Numbered from the stretch's first letter, positions 16,424-23,288 are shown. The stretch: 24,557 bases of DNA from UBA5272 sp964393005 (GCA_964393005.1 CAYMRR010000006.1:1-24557), one strand, 5' to 3'. The notes: generated from the letters alone by a model not told the origin. Made by a program: numbers and translations.

Positions 16424-16429
16424 ATTATA
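16424..16429 (-). promoter_or_regulatory. -10 box TATAAT upstream of the PBP gene
   Basis: On the minus strand TATAAT ends 11 bases before the ATG at 16412, predicting a very short leader without Shine-Dalgarno. Confidence 0.4.
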
Positions 16430-16510
16430 AAGATTTTATAAATAAGCCTTATTTTACTATATTTTATCATATTTAAAAGTAAATTTTTATTTTTTTAACT
16501 TATAGATTAT

Positions 16511-16551
16511 GATATACTCCTAAAGTATATATCAAGTATATAAAATATAAT
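16511..16551 (+). promoter_or_regulatory. Promoter candidates for tyrS
   Basis: An extended -10 TG-A-TATACT ends at 16518 and would give a leader near 38 bases. A second TATAAT at 16546-16551 lies 11 bases before the ATG. The first box overlaps an imperfect inverted repeat (GATATAC ... GTATATATC). Choice between them is open. Confidence 0.4.
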
Positions 16552-16562
16552 ATAGACTAAAT

Positions 16563-17798
16563 ATGGCTATTAAAAACACTAAAATAAATACAGATGAATC
16601 TAAAATAGATTTTCTCTTAGAAAGAGGGGTAGAAGATATAATAGATAAAGAAGAATTAAAAAAAGAATTATTAAGTGGAGTTTCTCTTAGAATAAAATTA
16701 GGTATAGATCCTACTGGTCCAAAACTTCATTTAGGTAGAGCAATACCTCTTAGAAAATTAAGAGAGTTTCAAAAGCTTGGTCATCAAGTAGTTTTAATAG
16801 TTGGAGATTTTACAGCTCAAATAGGAGATGCGTCAGACAAAAGTGAAAAAAGACCAATGCTTACCAGACAAAAAATAGATGAAAATCTAAAAGATTATAA
16901 AAATCAAATAGGAAAGATTTTAGATCTATCTAAAACAGAATTTGTTTACAATAACGATTGGCTTTCAAAGCTTACTTTTAGCGAAGTTGTAAAACTTTCA
17001 GAATGTTTTACTGTTCAACAAATGTTAGCAAGAAGAAATTTTAGAGAAAGATATGATGCTGGAAAAGAAATTTCTTTAAGAGAATTTTTATATCCTATTA
17101 TGCAAGGATACGATTCTGTAGAATTGAAAACAGATGTAGAAATAGGAGGTTTTGATCAACTTTTCAATCTTAAAGCAGGAAGAATTTTACAAGATTATTT
17201 TGGAATGAAAAAGCAACATATATTAACTTGCGAAATGCTCGAAGGAACTAATGGAGAAAAAATGAGTACTTCTCAAGGAAATATTATTTCTATAGTCGAT
17301 GAACCAAATGATATGTTTGGAAAAATCATGGCTATGAGAGATGATTTGATTATTAAATATATGAGACTTTGTACAGATGCTACTAAAGAAGAATTGAAAG
17401 AAGCAGAAAATTATTTAAATAATACAGAAAATAATCCTAGAGATTTAAAAATAAAATTAGCTAAAACTATAGTTTCTATATATCATAATGAAAAAATTGC
17501 AGTAAAAGCTGAAAATAATTTTATAGAAACTTTTCAAAAAGGAGGAATACCAGATAATATTATAGAAATTATTATTAAAGATGAAGATAAAGAGAAAGAA
17601 TTAGGAGAAATAATTGTAACTAATAATATAGTAAAGTCTAAATCAGAATGGAAAAGGTTAGTAGAGACTAACTCTATTAAAGAAATTATAGAAGAAAAAG
17701 AAGAGATAAAAGAAAACACTTTAGCTGATTATAAAGCTAAAGTGTATTCTGGAATATTTAAAATAGGTAAGAAAAAATTTGTAAAAATTATTTTATAA
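16563..17798 (+). CDS. tyrS: Tyrosyl-tRNA synthetase
   Basis: A 411-residue class I synthetase, charging tRNA-Tyr. The HIGH motif is KLHLGR (55-59, with the usual final H as R59), in IDPTGPKLHLG. Then GDFTAQIGDASDKSEKRPMLT (81-101), a tyrosyl landmark, and YPIMQGYDSV (177-186), the tyrosine-binding region that separates TyrRS from TrpRS. KMSKS is KMSTS (233-237). The C-terminal ~70 residues (LGEIIVTNNIVKSKSEWKRL ... KAKVYSGIFKIGKKKFVKI) form the S4-like RNA-binding domain, so the enzyme is full length. It resembles the group with TyrRS-2/TyrZ features. It converges on the acidic-protein gene with a six-base overlap of the 3' ends. Confidence 0.95.
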   Translation: MAIKNTKINTDESKIDFLLERGVEDIIDKEELKKELLSGVSLRIKLGIDPTGPKLHLGRAIPLRKLREFQKLGHQVVLIVGDFTAQIGDASDKSEKRPMLTRQKIDENLKDYKNQIGKILDLSKTEFVYNNDWLSKLTFSEVVKLSECFTVQQMLARRNFRERYDAGKEISLREFLYPIMQGYDSVELKTDVEIGGFDQLFNLKAGRILQDYFGMKKQHILTCEMLEGTNGEKMSTSQGNIISIVDEPNDMFGKIMAMRDDLIIKYMRLCTDATKEELKEAENYLNNTENNPRDLKIKLAKTIVSIYHNEKIAVKAENNFIETFQKGGIPDNIIEIIIKDEDKEKELGEIIVTNNIVKSKSEWKRLVETNSIKEIIEEKEEIKENTLADYKAKVYSGIFKIGKKKFVKIIL

Positions 17799-18050
17799 TT
17801 TCCAAAAAGCATTTTCTTCATCATCGTCTTCGTAAAGGCCGTCGTCTTCTTCATTTTCTTCATCTAAAGAAAAATCACCATCTTCATCAAATAATTCTTC
17901 ATCTTCTTCATCAGTATCTTCTTCTTCACTATCTAAAACATCATCCAATGAATCAGGATTGAAATTTTTTTCATAGTCTTCTAATTCTTCCATTTCATCA
18001 TCATCTCTTTTTTCGAAAGATTGTTTTTTTGAAACTCTTTTTTTTGACAT
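17793..18050 (-). CDS. Highly acidic small protein, unrecognised
   Basis: An 85-residue protein with a basic start (MSKKRVSKKQSFEKR) and then a run of Asp/Glu (about half of all residues), ending hydrophobically (NAFWKL). This makes it probably disordered. No domain is recognised. The acidic tail recalls RNA polymerase delta or nucleic-acid mimics, but no domain supports such a call. The start codon is the only ATG upstream. The coding reading is supported by consistent frame, ATG, TAA and by leaving no alternative in other frames; yet composition bias lowers certainty. It is read leftward after ruvC (84-base gap with an imperfect hairpin), perhaps in the same transcript, and overlaps the end of tyrS by six bases. 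Confidence 0.6.
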   Translation of the reverse strand: MSKKRVSKKQSFEKRDDDEMEELEDYEKNFNPDSLDDVLDSEEEDTDEEDEELFDEDGDFSLDEENEEDDGLYEDDDEENAFWKL

Positions 18051-18068
18051 AATTTTTATTTATTTTTA

Positions 18069-18104
18069 GTAATTCTCATTATTATAAATAATTGAGAAAA
18101 TTTT
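18069..18104. repeat. Imperfect palindrome in the gap between ruvC and acidic ORF
   Basis: CTCATTATTATAAATAATTGAG forms a mostly A/T hairpin with a CTCA/TGAG end. It holds a TATAAT on the minus strand which may serve the acidic-protein gene (leader about 25 bases). It is too weak to be called a terminator. Confidence 0.3.
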
Positions 18105-18134
18105 TCAAGAGGTAATTAATAAAACTGTGAATAA

Positions 18135-18617
18135 TTATTTTATACTTACGGCATGAGTATAAGCTATGGCTATAGCATCACTTTCATCATCTAGTTTTTT
18201 TCCTATAGTTTTATCTAATTTCAATATTTTTTGTAACATAAAATAGACCTGTTCTTTAGTAGAAACACCATATCCTGTCAAAGCTATTTTGATTTGAAGG
18301 GGTGTATATTCATATATATTAAGACCAGATTCTAATGCTAAATAAATAATAGCTCCTCTAGCTTCAGACACTCCCATAACAGTTTTTTGATTAGAAGTAA
18401 AAAAAAGTTTTTCTATAGCTAGTTCTGTAGGTTTATATTTTAAAATAATTTTTTTTATTTCTTTTACTAATTCAAAAATACGAATATTAATATCTTTTTT
18501 CTTATCAGAAGTTAAACAATTAGAAAAAATTATTTTTTGGTCATTATTATCTTTTTTTTCTAAAACACAAAGACCAAGTCTATCATATCCAGGATCTATA
18601 CCTAAAATTATTTTCAT
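18135..18617 (-). CDS. ruvC: Holliday junction resolvase RuvC
   Basis: A 160-residue endonuclease that cuts Holliday junctions. The catalytic acids are in place: D8 in ILGIDPGYDRLG, E69 in LAIEKLFF, D144 and D147 in KLDDESDAIAIAYTHA. The segment GYGVSTKEQV (115-124) is the family's GxGxxxKxQV motif. Normal length. The ATG overlaps the ruvB TGA stop (ATGA), which shows translational coupling and confirms TGA as stop. ruvA is not in the window. Confidence 0.95.
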   Translation of the reverse strand: MKIILGIDPGYDRLGLCVLEKKDNNDQKIIFSNCLTSDKKKDINIRIFELVKEIKKIILKYKPTELAIEKLFFTSNQKTVMGVSEARGAIIYLALESGLNIYEYTPLQIKIALTGYGVSTKEQVYFMLQKILKLDKTIGKKLDDESDAIAIAYTHAVSIK

Positions 18618-19612
18618 GAATACAGTTCTTTAAAATGTGTTTTACCTTTTTCTGTGACAATTCTACCACGTGGAGTTCTTTCTATAAATCCGATTTGAAG
18701 TAAATATGGCTCTATAACATCTTCTATAGTTCCTTCTTCTTCTCCAATAGATGCTGATATAGTATTAAGTCCTACTGGTTTTTCAGAAAAAATATTAATT
18801 AAAGTATCTAAAAACATTTTTTCTGTTATTCCTAAACCAATACGATCTATTTCCAAAAGATTTAAAGTATTATTTACTATATCTGTATCTATAATAGCTT
18901 TATTTATCTGAGCATAATCTCTACATCTCTTTAAAAGATAATTTGCTATTCTTGGAGTAAATCTAGATCTTTTAGCTATTTCTAAAGCAGCTTCTTTTTT
19001 AATTTCTATATTTAAAATTTTAGAGCTATTTTCTACTATTTTAGCTATTTCTTCTTCGTTATAATATTGAAGCCTATACACTCCTCCAGAAAACCTAGAT
19101 CTTAAAGGAGAAGACAATAAAGAAACTCTAGTAGTAGCTCCTACAAGAGTAAATTTTGGTAAATCTAGCTGTATAGTTCTAGCACTAGGACCTTTCCCTA
19201 TAATAATATCTAGTTTACCAGATTCCATAGCTGGATAAAGAACTTCTTCTATCATTTTGTTTAATCTATGTATTTCGTCTATAAAAAGTACATCTCCATC
19301 TGATAAATTGGTCAAAATAGCAGCAAGATCTCCAACTTTCATAATGGCTGGCCCAGAAGTAATGCGAATATTTGTTTCCAATTCTTTAGCTACAAGATTA
19401 GCTAAAGTAGTTTTACCAAGGCCAGGGGGTCCATAAAATAAAATATGTTCTGGTGGAGAATTTCTTTCTTTAGCAGCTTTAATAAGTATTTCTAGATTGT
19501 CTTTTATAGTTTTTTGTCCTATATAATCATCCCAATGACTTGGTCTTAAAGCTTGATCTAAATAAGATTCTTCTTTTTCTATAGTTTTAGCATTAAGGTT
19601 TTTATTTTCCAT
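18614..19612 (-). CDS. ruvB: Holliday junction branch migration helicase RuvB
   Basis: A 332-residue AAA+ motor. It starts with LRPSHWDDYIGQKTIKDNL (22-40), Walker A GPPGLGKT (61-68), Walker B FIDEIHRL (110-117), sensor-1 GATTR (158-162), the arginine-finger region SPLRSRF (168-174), and the C-terminal winged helix (GLGITEKMFLDTLI... RTPRGRIVTEKG). Complete and typical. It is first in the ruvB-ruvC operon (-) and ends in TGA overlapping ruvC. On its own strand the extended -10 TGT-TAAAAT ends 12 bases before the ATG. It works with RuvA, which is encoded elsewhere. Confidence 0.97.
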   Translation of the reverse strand: MENKNLNAKTIEKEESYLDQALRPSHWDDYIGQKTIKDNLEILIKAAKERNSPPEHILFYGPPGLGKTTLANLVAKELETNIRITSGPAIMKVGDLAAILTNLSDGDVLFIDEIHRLNKMIEEVLYPAMESGKLDIIIGKGPSARTIQLDLPKFTLVGATTRVSLLSSPLRSRFSGGVYRLQYYNEEEIAKIVENSSKILNIEIKKEAALEIAKRSRFTPRIANYLLKRCRDYAQINKAIIDTDIVNNTLNLLEIDRIGLGITEKMFLDTLINIFSEKPVGLNTISASIGEEEGTIEDVIEPYLLQIGFIERTPRGRIVTEKGKTHFKELYS

Positions 19613-19624
19613 AATATTATTTAT

Positions 19625-19633
19625 ATTTTAACA
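19625..19633 (-). promoter_or_regulatory. Extended -10 (TGT-TAAAAT) of the ruvBC operon
   Basis: Read on the minus strand, TGT-TAAAAT ends 12 bases before the ruvB ATG. The predicted start of transcription leaves a leader of about five bases, without Shine-Dalgarno. Confidence 0.4.
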
Positions 19634-19647
19634 TATAACAAAAAGAC

Positions 19648-19682
19648 TTGACAAAATAGAATTATGTATGATATGATATAAT
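19648..19682 (+). promoter_or_regulatory. Strong promoter P1 upstream of the ncRNA locus
   Basis: Perfect TTGACA at 19648-19653, then 18 bases to TATGAT (19672-19677), with a perfect TATAAT directly behind it at 19677-19682. It fires rightward, although no + strand gene follows before 21772. Predicted start near 19684. Confidence 0.55.
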
Positions 19683-19684
19683 TG

Positions 19685-19739
19685 AACAAATATAGGCTTG
19701 TACTTTTAAATAACTTAGCCAAAAGCTAATTATTTTTTT
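19685..19739 (+). ncRNA. Possible short transcript or leader ending in hairpin plus U-run
   Basis: Behind P1, the segment 19709-19734 forms a hairpin: AATAA/TTATT and TTAGC/GCTAA arms with one bulged C, and loop CAAAA. It is followed by seven T (19733-19739), as in an intrinsic terminator. A transcript from P1 stopping there would be ~55 bases long. It could also be simply the upstream part of a longer precursor of the RNA that follows. Confidence 0.35.
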
Positions 19740-19766
19740 GACCCAATATTTTTACAAGATTATATT
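19738..19766 (+). promoter_or_regulatory. Promoter P2 directly before the 6S-like RNA
   Basis: TTGACC (19738-19743), a 17-base spacer and TATATT (19761-19766): five of six matches in each box at ideal spacing. Predicted start at about 19773, a few bases before the closing stem of the RNA. Confidence 0.55.
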
Positions 19767-19772
19767 TTTGTT

Positions 19773-19930
19773 TTTTAAAAACCACATAGATCTCTAAACA
19801 ATTGAGACTTAAGTCTTATACTTTTTTGGGTGGAGGACGGTTTTGGTTAGATTTATTCTACACTGATCCTATCCTTACACAAAAGTATTCTTCACCAAGA
19901 GGTTGTTTAGAGGTCTATGTGGTTTTTCTT
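19773..19930 (+). ncRNA. Structured non-coding RNA with 6S RNA-like topology
   Basis: A 25-base-pair closing stem joins 19777-19801 to 19903-19927. It is perfect except for one U-G wobble, which would be an A-C mismatch on the other strand, favouring the + strand. Inside is a central bubble of 16 bases (19802-19817, containing the palindrome GACTTAAGTC) against 14 bases (19889-19902). An inner stem ATACTTTT/AAAAGTAT (19818-19825/19881-19888) follows, and then an irregular apical stem with G-U pairs and bulges (e.g. 19830-19837 with 19872-19880, 19845-19850 with 19863-19869). Closing stem, open bubble and bulged apical arm are the architecture by which 6S RNA mimics an open promoter and binds RNA polymerase. 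A T-rich end (TTTTTCTTTT) closes it. Size about 155 bases. The 6S identity is inference; no covariance search was possible. Confidence 0.6.
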
Positions 19931-21685
19931 TTAATCTTCATAAAGATTAACAGCATCTATTAATTCTTTATAACTTGTAATTCCACTTAGAAGTTTTATT
20001 ATACCATCTTCTCTCATAGTAGGTATACCTTGAGCTATAGCAAGATCTTTTATTTTTCTTTCGTTGACTATTTTTTCTTCTATTATAGAGTCGGCTATAG
20101 CTCTATCCATTTTAATAGCTTCAAATACAGCAGTTCTTCCTTTATATCCTTCAAAGCATTTTTCACAACCCATTTCATTTGGTTCATATATTTTATAAGA
20201 ATTAGAAGGTTTAAAATTTTCCATAGTATTTTCTTTTTTATTTGCTATCATTCCTCCTAAAATATTAGTAATTTGTTTTATCTGTTTAGGATTTGCTTCT
20301 ATCTCTATTTTACAAAATGGACAAAGCTTTCTTACTAATCTTTGTGCTAAAGATAAAGAAAGAGCAGAAGCTAAAGTTCCAGGATTTGCTCCAAGCTCTA
20401 AAAGTCTTGGTATAGTACCTGCTGCATTATTCGTATGTAAAGTAGAAAATACAAGATGTCCTGTAAGAGAAGCATTTATAGCTACTTTTGCTGTATCATT
20501 ATCTCTAATTTCCCCTACCATGATAATGTCTGGATCTTGTCTCATAGCAGCACGAAGTCCTGAAAGAAAAGTATATCCTTTATCTTCTTCTACTTGAGTT
20601 TGTACTATACCAGCAAGTTTATATTCGACAGGATCTTCTATAGTTATTATTTTAATACCAGGAGAGTATAGTTTATTTATAAAAGCATATAAGGTGGTGG
20701 TTTTTCCAGATCCTGTAGGTCCTGTATTTAAGATAATTCCATTAGGTTTTTCTAAAGTTTCTTCTAAAACTTCAAAAAGTTTTTGGCTAAGCCCTAAAGA
20801 CTCTAGTTCTGCCATTATATTCCTAGGATCTAATATTCTCATCACAAAACTTTCACCATAGTTTCCAGGGATAACAGAAACACGGACTTCTATCTCTATA
20901 TTATCGCTAAGTATACTAAATCTACCGTCTTGAGCATTTTTTGTAATACTAAGCTTTATGCCAGACAAGAGCTTAAATCTAGAATTTATAAGTTTAAAAG
21001 TTGCATAATCTAAAAAACAAATATCTGTTAAATGTCCGTCTATACGATATCTTACTCTTACATTTTCTTTTTCAGGTTCTATATGAATATCAGAAGATTT
21101 GAAATGTAAAGATCCAGAAATTATAAGTTCTAGAATTCTAGAAATACGAAAGTTTTTGGATTGTCCTGCTATAGCTACTATTGTACTTCGTAAATCGTCT
21201 AAAGTTTTAATATTAGTATACAAATCTTTTAAAACTTCAGAATTTAGGTCTAATATTCCGGGTGTAGCTGGTTTTGCGTGAGTTATATCTGCATATCTTG
21301 TCCAAGCATGTTCTAAAGAAGCTGTAGAAGCCATAAACTTTATAAGTTTAAAACCATGACTTTCTAAATTTTTTAATATCTGAGAAACACCTTCTCCTTG
21401 AGGAGAAAACATAGCTATATACAGGTTATTTCCAACTTGTTTAAAAGATGCCATTTTAGCTTTTTTAGCATCTTCTTCTTTGATTTGTTTTAAAGCATCA
21501 GGTTCTGGAGCAATACCTTTTAAATTTATATAAGGAAGATTGTATTTATCTGATTCTCTTTTTATAAAATTTTCCTCTCCTTCTTTATGTGTAGAAATAA
21601 GCAAATCTTTAGAGGATTTTTTTTGATGTGGATCTTGAAATCTTAAATTATATGTTTTATTTTTTTTCTCTTCTTTTCTTGTCAT
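19931..21685 (-). CDS. pilB: Type IV pilus assembly ATPase PilB / GspE-family
   Basis: A 584-residue hexameric ATPase for pilus extension (or type II-like secretion). Residues about 40-145 form the N-terminal T2SSE domain. The catalytic part has HFKSSDIHIEPE (195-205), Walker A GPTGSGKT (322-329), Asp box TIEDPVEYK (348-356), Walker B MRQDPDIIMVGEIRD (381-395) and His box GHLVFSTLHTNN (409-420). A zinc site is formed by C455/C458 and C507/C510, which speaks for PilB/GspE rather than PilT. Complete. Its promoter is an extended -10 seven bases before ATG. pilC, pilT and pilins are not in the window; but the adjacent + strand surface genes may be unrelated. Confidence 0.92.
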   Translation of the reverse strand: MTRKEEKKNKTYNLRFQDPHQKKSSKDLLISTHKEGEENFIKRESDKYNLPYINLKGIAPEPDALKQIKEEDAKKAKMASFKQVGNNLYIAMFSPQGEGVSQILKNLESHGFKLIKFMASTASLEHAWTRYADITHAKPATPGILDLNSEVLKDLYTNIKTLDDLRSTIVAIAGQSKNFRISRILELIISGSLHFKSSDIHIEPEKENVRVRYRIDGHLTDICFLDYATFKLINSRFKLLSGIKLSITKNAQDGRFSILSDNIEIEVRVSVIPGNYGESFVMRILDPRNIMAELESLGLSQKLFEVLEETLEKPNGIILNTGPTGSGKTTTLYAFINKLYSPGIKIITIEDPVEYKLAGIVQTQVEEDKGYTFLSGLRAAMRQDPDIIMVGEIRDNDTAKVAINASLTGHLVFSTLHTNNAAGTIPRLLELGANPGTLASALSLSLAQRLVRKLCPFCKIEIEANPKQIKQITNILGGMIANKKENTMENFKPSNSYKIYEPNEMGCEKCFEGYKGRTAVFEAIKMDRAIADSIIEEKIVNERKIKDLAIAQGIPTMREDGIIKLLSGITSYKELIDAVNLYED

Positions 21686-21692
21686 AATTTCT

Positions 21693-21701
21693 ATTATATC
21701 A
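21693..21701 (-). promoter_or_regulatory. Extended -10 (TGA-TATAAT) adjoining the pilB start
   Basis: On the minus strand TG-A-TATAAT ends seven bases before the pilB ATG at 21685. A leaderless message is predicted. The 86-base gap to the next + strand gene is shared by divergent promoters. Confidence 0.55.
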
Positions 21702-21738
21702 TTAAAGAAATAGTAATTTTAATATGTTTATAACTTTT

Positions 21739-21765
21739 TTGACAAACTTTTTTATAAGTTATAAT
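21739..21765 (+). promoter_or_regulatory. Promoter of the four-cysteine membrane protein
   Basis: Perfect TTGACA (21739-21744) and perfect TATAAT (21760-21765) with a short 15-base spacer. The -10 box ends six bases before ATG at 21772, so the mRNA should start at or next to the AUG. Confidence 0.6.
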
Positions 21766-21771
21766 TAATAT

Positions 21772-22074
21772 ATGAATAAATATTTAAAAAAAGATTTAAA
21801 AGATTTACATTACAATCATAAACTTACTCACAAGGTGACTATTTTAATTCTTTTTTCTATTTTAATGATATTGGTAGTAGCTGGTCTTTCTGAAGTAAAA
21901 GCTACTAGAGATTTATATGAGCCTGTACCAAATGCTAATCATAATATTTGCTATAAAACAGGGACAGATTTTAATAACCCACTAAACCATGTTTCTTGTA
22001 TTTCTTATAAAAGCGTTTGTCAAACAATATCAGGGACTTTAGTAGAATGTGATTCTGGAGCTATAATTCGTTAG
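21772..22074 (+). CDS. Small membrane-anchored or exported protein with four cysteines
   Basis: A 100-residue protein: a basic, cytoplasmic N-terminus (residues 1-21), one hydrophobic helix (22-40, KVTILILFSILMILVVAGLS), then a ~60-residue exterior part. This exterior part carries four Cys (C60, C76, C83, C93), which may form two disulfides. The segment YKTGTDFNNPLNHVSCISYK lies in it. It might be a pilin-like or secreted small protein, but the type III pilin signature (G/E at cleavage) is not evident. It is complete (TAG), monocistronic between its own TTGACA/TATAAT promoter and the strong hairpin at 22087-22128. No family recognised. Confidence 0.65.
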   Translation: MNKYLKKDLKDLHYNHKLTHKVTILILFSILMILVVAGLSEVKATRDLYEPVPNANHNICYKTGTDFNNPLNHVSCISYKSVCQTISGTLVECDSGAIIR

Positions 22075-22086
22075 TTTTCAAATTAA

Positions 22087-22128
22087 TAACCAAAAATAAG
22101 CTTTTATTTAAAAGCTTATTTTTGGTTA
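22087..22128. terminator. Perfect 19-base-pair hairpin terminator, probably bidirectional
   Basis: Arms 22087-22105 and 22110-22128 are exact inverted repeats around the loop ATTT. The core AAGCTTTT/AAAAGCTT is flanked by A5 and T5 tracts, a common design for a terminator that works in both directions. It lies 13 bases after the stop of the upstream gene. Confidence 0.7.
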
Positions 22129-22146
22129 AAAAAGGTTTAAAATTAC

Positions 22147-22175
22147 TTGACAAATTTTTTTAAATCTGCTATACT
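22147..22175 (+). promoter_or_regulatory. Promoter of the repeat-domain membrane protein
   Basis: TTGACA (22147-22152), 17-base spacer, TATACT (22170-22175). The -10 and the next bases (TATACTTTNNTTAGTTAA) are shared with the promoter at 23331. The predicted start near 22182 gives a leader of about 175 bases. Confidence 0.65.
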
Positions 22176-22265
22176 TTGGTTAGTTAAGAGTATTTTAAAG
22201 TTCTTTGTTAATTCTAATAGTAATTCTATTTTTAGAGCTCTTTATAATTTTAAATTGAGAAAAGT

Positions 22266-22327
22266 TTATTTACTTGATTAAGATTTGGATATTTATTCTT
22301 TATATCTATTTTTAATCAAGTAAATAA
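22266..22327 (+). promoter_or_regulatory. Leader hairpin upstream of the repeat-domain membrane protein
   Basis: Exact 16-base arms (22266-22281 and 22312-22327, TTATTTACTTGATTAA and its complement) enclose a 30-base loop. Inside the loop, GATAT/ATATC may pair further. It ends 29 bases before ATG at 22357. It has no U-run behind it, so it is more likely a leader structure (stability or translation control) than a terminator. No riboswitch class is recognised. Confidence 0.5.
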
Positions 22328-22339
22328 GTGAAACATTAA

Positions 22340-22356
22340 TTTAAAAATTTAAGGAT
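22340..22356 (+). promoter_or_regulatory. Shared start-site motif TTTAAAAATTTA-NN-GAT before ATG
   Basis: The 12-base TTTAAAAATTTA, two variable bases and GAT lie directly before ATG 22357. Exactly the same layout precedes ATG 23402 (23385-23401). The conserved spacing suggests a translation-initiation or mRNA-stability element. Confidence 0.45.
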
Positions 22357-23268
22357 ATGAATTCGTTAAAAAATTTTTACCGAAACCACAGAGACCTAGT
22401 CCAAGGATTAGGTTATCTGTTAGGGGTTTTTCTTTTAATATTGTTTTTCCTTCAGTTTAATACACCAAAAGGAGAAAAAGGTGTTAAAAAAGAAGAGAAA
22501 GCCAGAAAAGAAATAATTGTAGCTCCTGTTGACAAAGTTGATAAATCTGAATCTTCACCAATATCTTATGTAGAATGTGGAGATGAAGAGCTGCTTTTAA
22601 AATTAAAAGCAGCAGAAGATCTACTAAAGAAGAAGGAAGAAATTATCGATCTCTTAGAAGAGATCGACAGACTCAGAAAAAAAGTGGGATTGGTGGATCA
22701 CACTAAACCTACTAAGACTAGTTCTAATGTAACTAAAAAAACTAGTACAACTAGAACTAGCTCTAGCACAGTTAGTTCTAATTCTAGCTATAGTACAGTT
22801 AGAACTAATGATAGCTATAGCGATAATAGTAATAGTTCTTATAGTTCCAGAACCAGTACAGTAGTTACTCAACCTCAACCTTGTCCTCCAAAGTCTGAAT
22901 TTCCTAAGGAAATAACGACTAGTGAAGGTATTCGCTTGATTCAAAATCAAGCAGAATATGATGCTTGGATAGCCAATTTTACAAAAAGTGGAGGAAATCT
23001 AAACACTCGAGAAGAGTATAAGGTTTCTAATTCTTCTTTTTATAAAGAAGTAGCATATAAAGGAGGAATAAGAGTTTTTAGAGATGAAGGGGAATACAAT
23101 TCTTTTATCGCATCTCAAGGAAATCAAGGAAACCAAGAGTCTCAAAGAGTTCAAGAAGTTGGTACTAATTCTGGTTTTCGGAAGTCAGTAATGACTTCAG
23201 AAGGAGAAAGGTTGTTTACCAACCAAGCAGAATATGAAGCTTGGATAAAAAGAGCTCAAAGCTATTAG
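22357..23268 (+). CDS. Membrane-anchored protein with Ser/Thr-rich stalk and three short C-terminal repeats
   Basis: A 303-residue protein: one transmembrane helix at about 16-33, short charged segment, coiled coil at about 77-113 (LLKKKEEIIDLLEEIDRLRK), Ser/Thr/Tyr-rich low-complexity stalk at about 117-175 and three copies of a ~24-residue unit. The units have the shape S.G.R.f.nqaEYdaWI: residues about 187-206 (SEGIRLIQNQAEYDAWI), 233-251 (YKGGIRVFRDEGEYNSFI) and 279-297 (SEGERLFTNQAEYEAWI). Gly/Asn/Gln spacers separate them. This stalk-plus-repeat design suggests a surface-displayed protein. No enzymatic motif. It has a long structured leader and its own promoter; a strong terminator follows at 23289. 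An AAGGA lies only one base from ATG, too close for a normal Shine-Dalgarno. Function unknown. Confidence 0.8.
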   Translation: MNSLKNFYRNHRDLVQGLGYLLGVFLLILFFLQFNTPKGEKGVKKEEKARKEIIVAPVDKVDKSESSPISYVECGDEELLLKLKAAEDLLKKKEEIIDLLEEIDRLRKKVGLVDHTKPTKTSSNVTKKTSTTRTSSSTVSSNSSYSTVRTNDSYSDNSNSSYSSRTSTVVTQPQPCPPKSEFPKEITTSEGIRLIQNQAEYDAWIANFTKSGGNLNTREEYKVSNSSFYKEVAYKGGIRVFRDEGEYNSFIASQGNQGNQESQRVQEVGTNSGFRKSVMTSEGERLFTNQAEYEAWIKRAQSY

Positions 23269-23288
23269 AATTAAGGAATTAATTTAAA

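Noticed and set aside
18126..18134. TGTGAATAA, a DnaA-box match (TTATTCACA on the minus strand) beside ruvC
   Set aside because: A single nine-base match in an AT-rich window 4 kb from dnaN is expected by chance; no cluster is nearby.
19828..19846. GGGTGGAGGACGG resembling a T-box sequence (AGGGTGGNACCGCG)
   Set aside because: Key positions differ, no specifier stem is seen, and no aminoacyl-tRNA synthetase or amino-acid gene follows on that strand.
19773..19930. SRP RNA, tmRNA or RNase P RNA as the identity of the structured RNA
   Set aside because: No GGAA-tetraloop SRP domain IV, no tRNA-like end or tag frame for tmRNA, and no conserved RNase P core segments.
20030..21281. Open frames on the + strand inside pilB
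   Set aside because: They read antisense to conserved pilB motifs and are Phe/Ser/Tyr-rich by-products.
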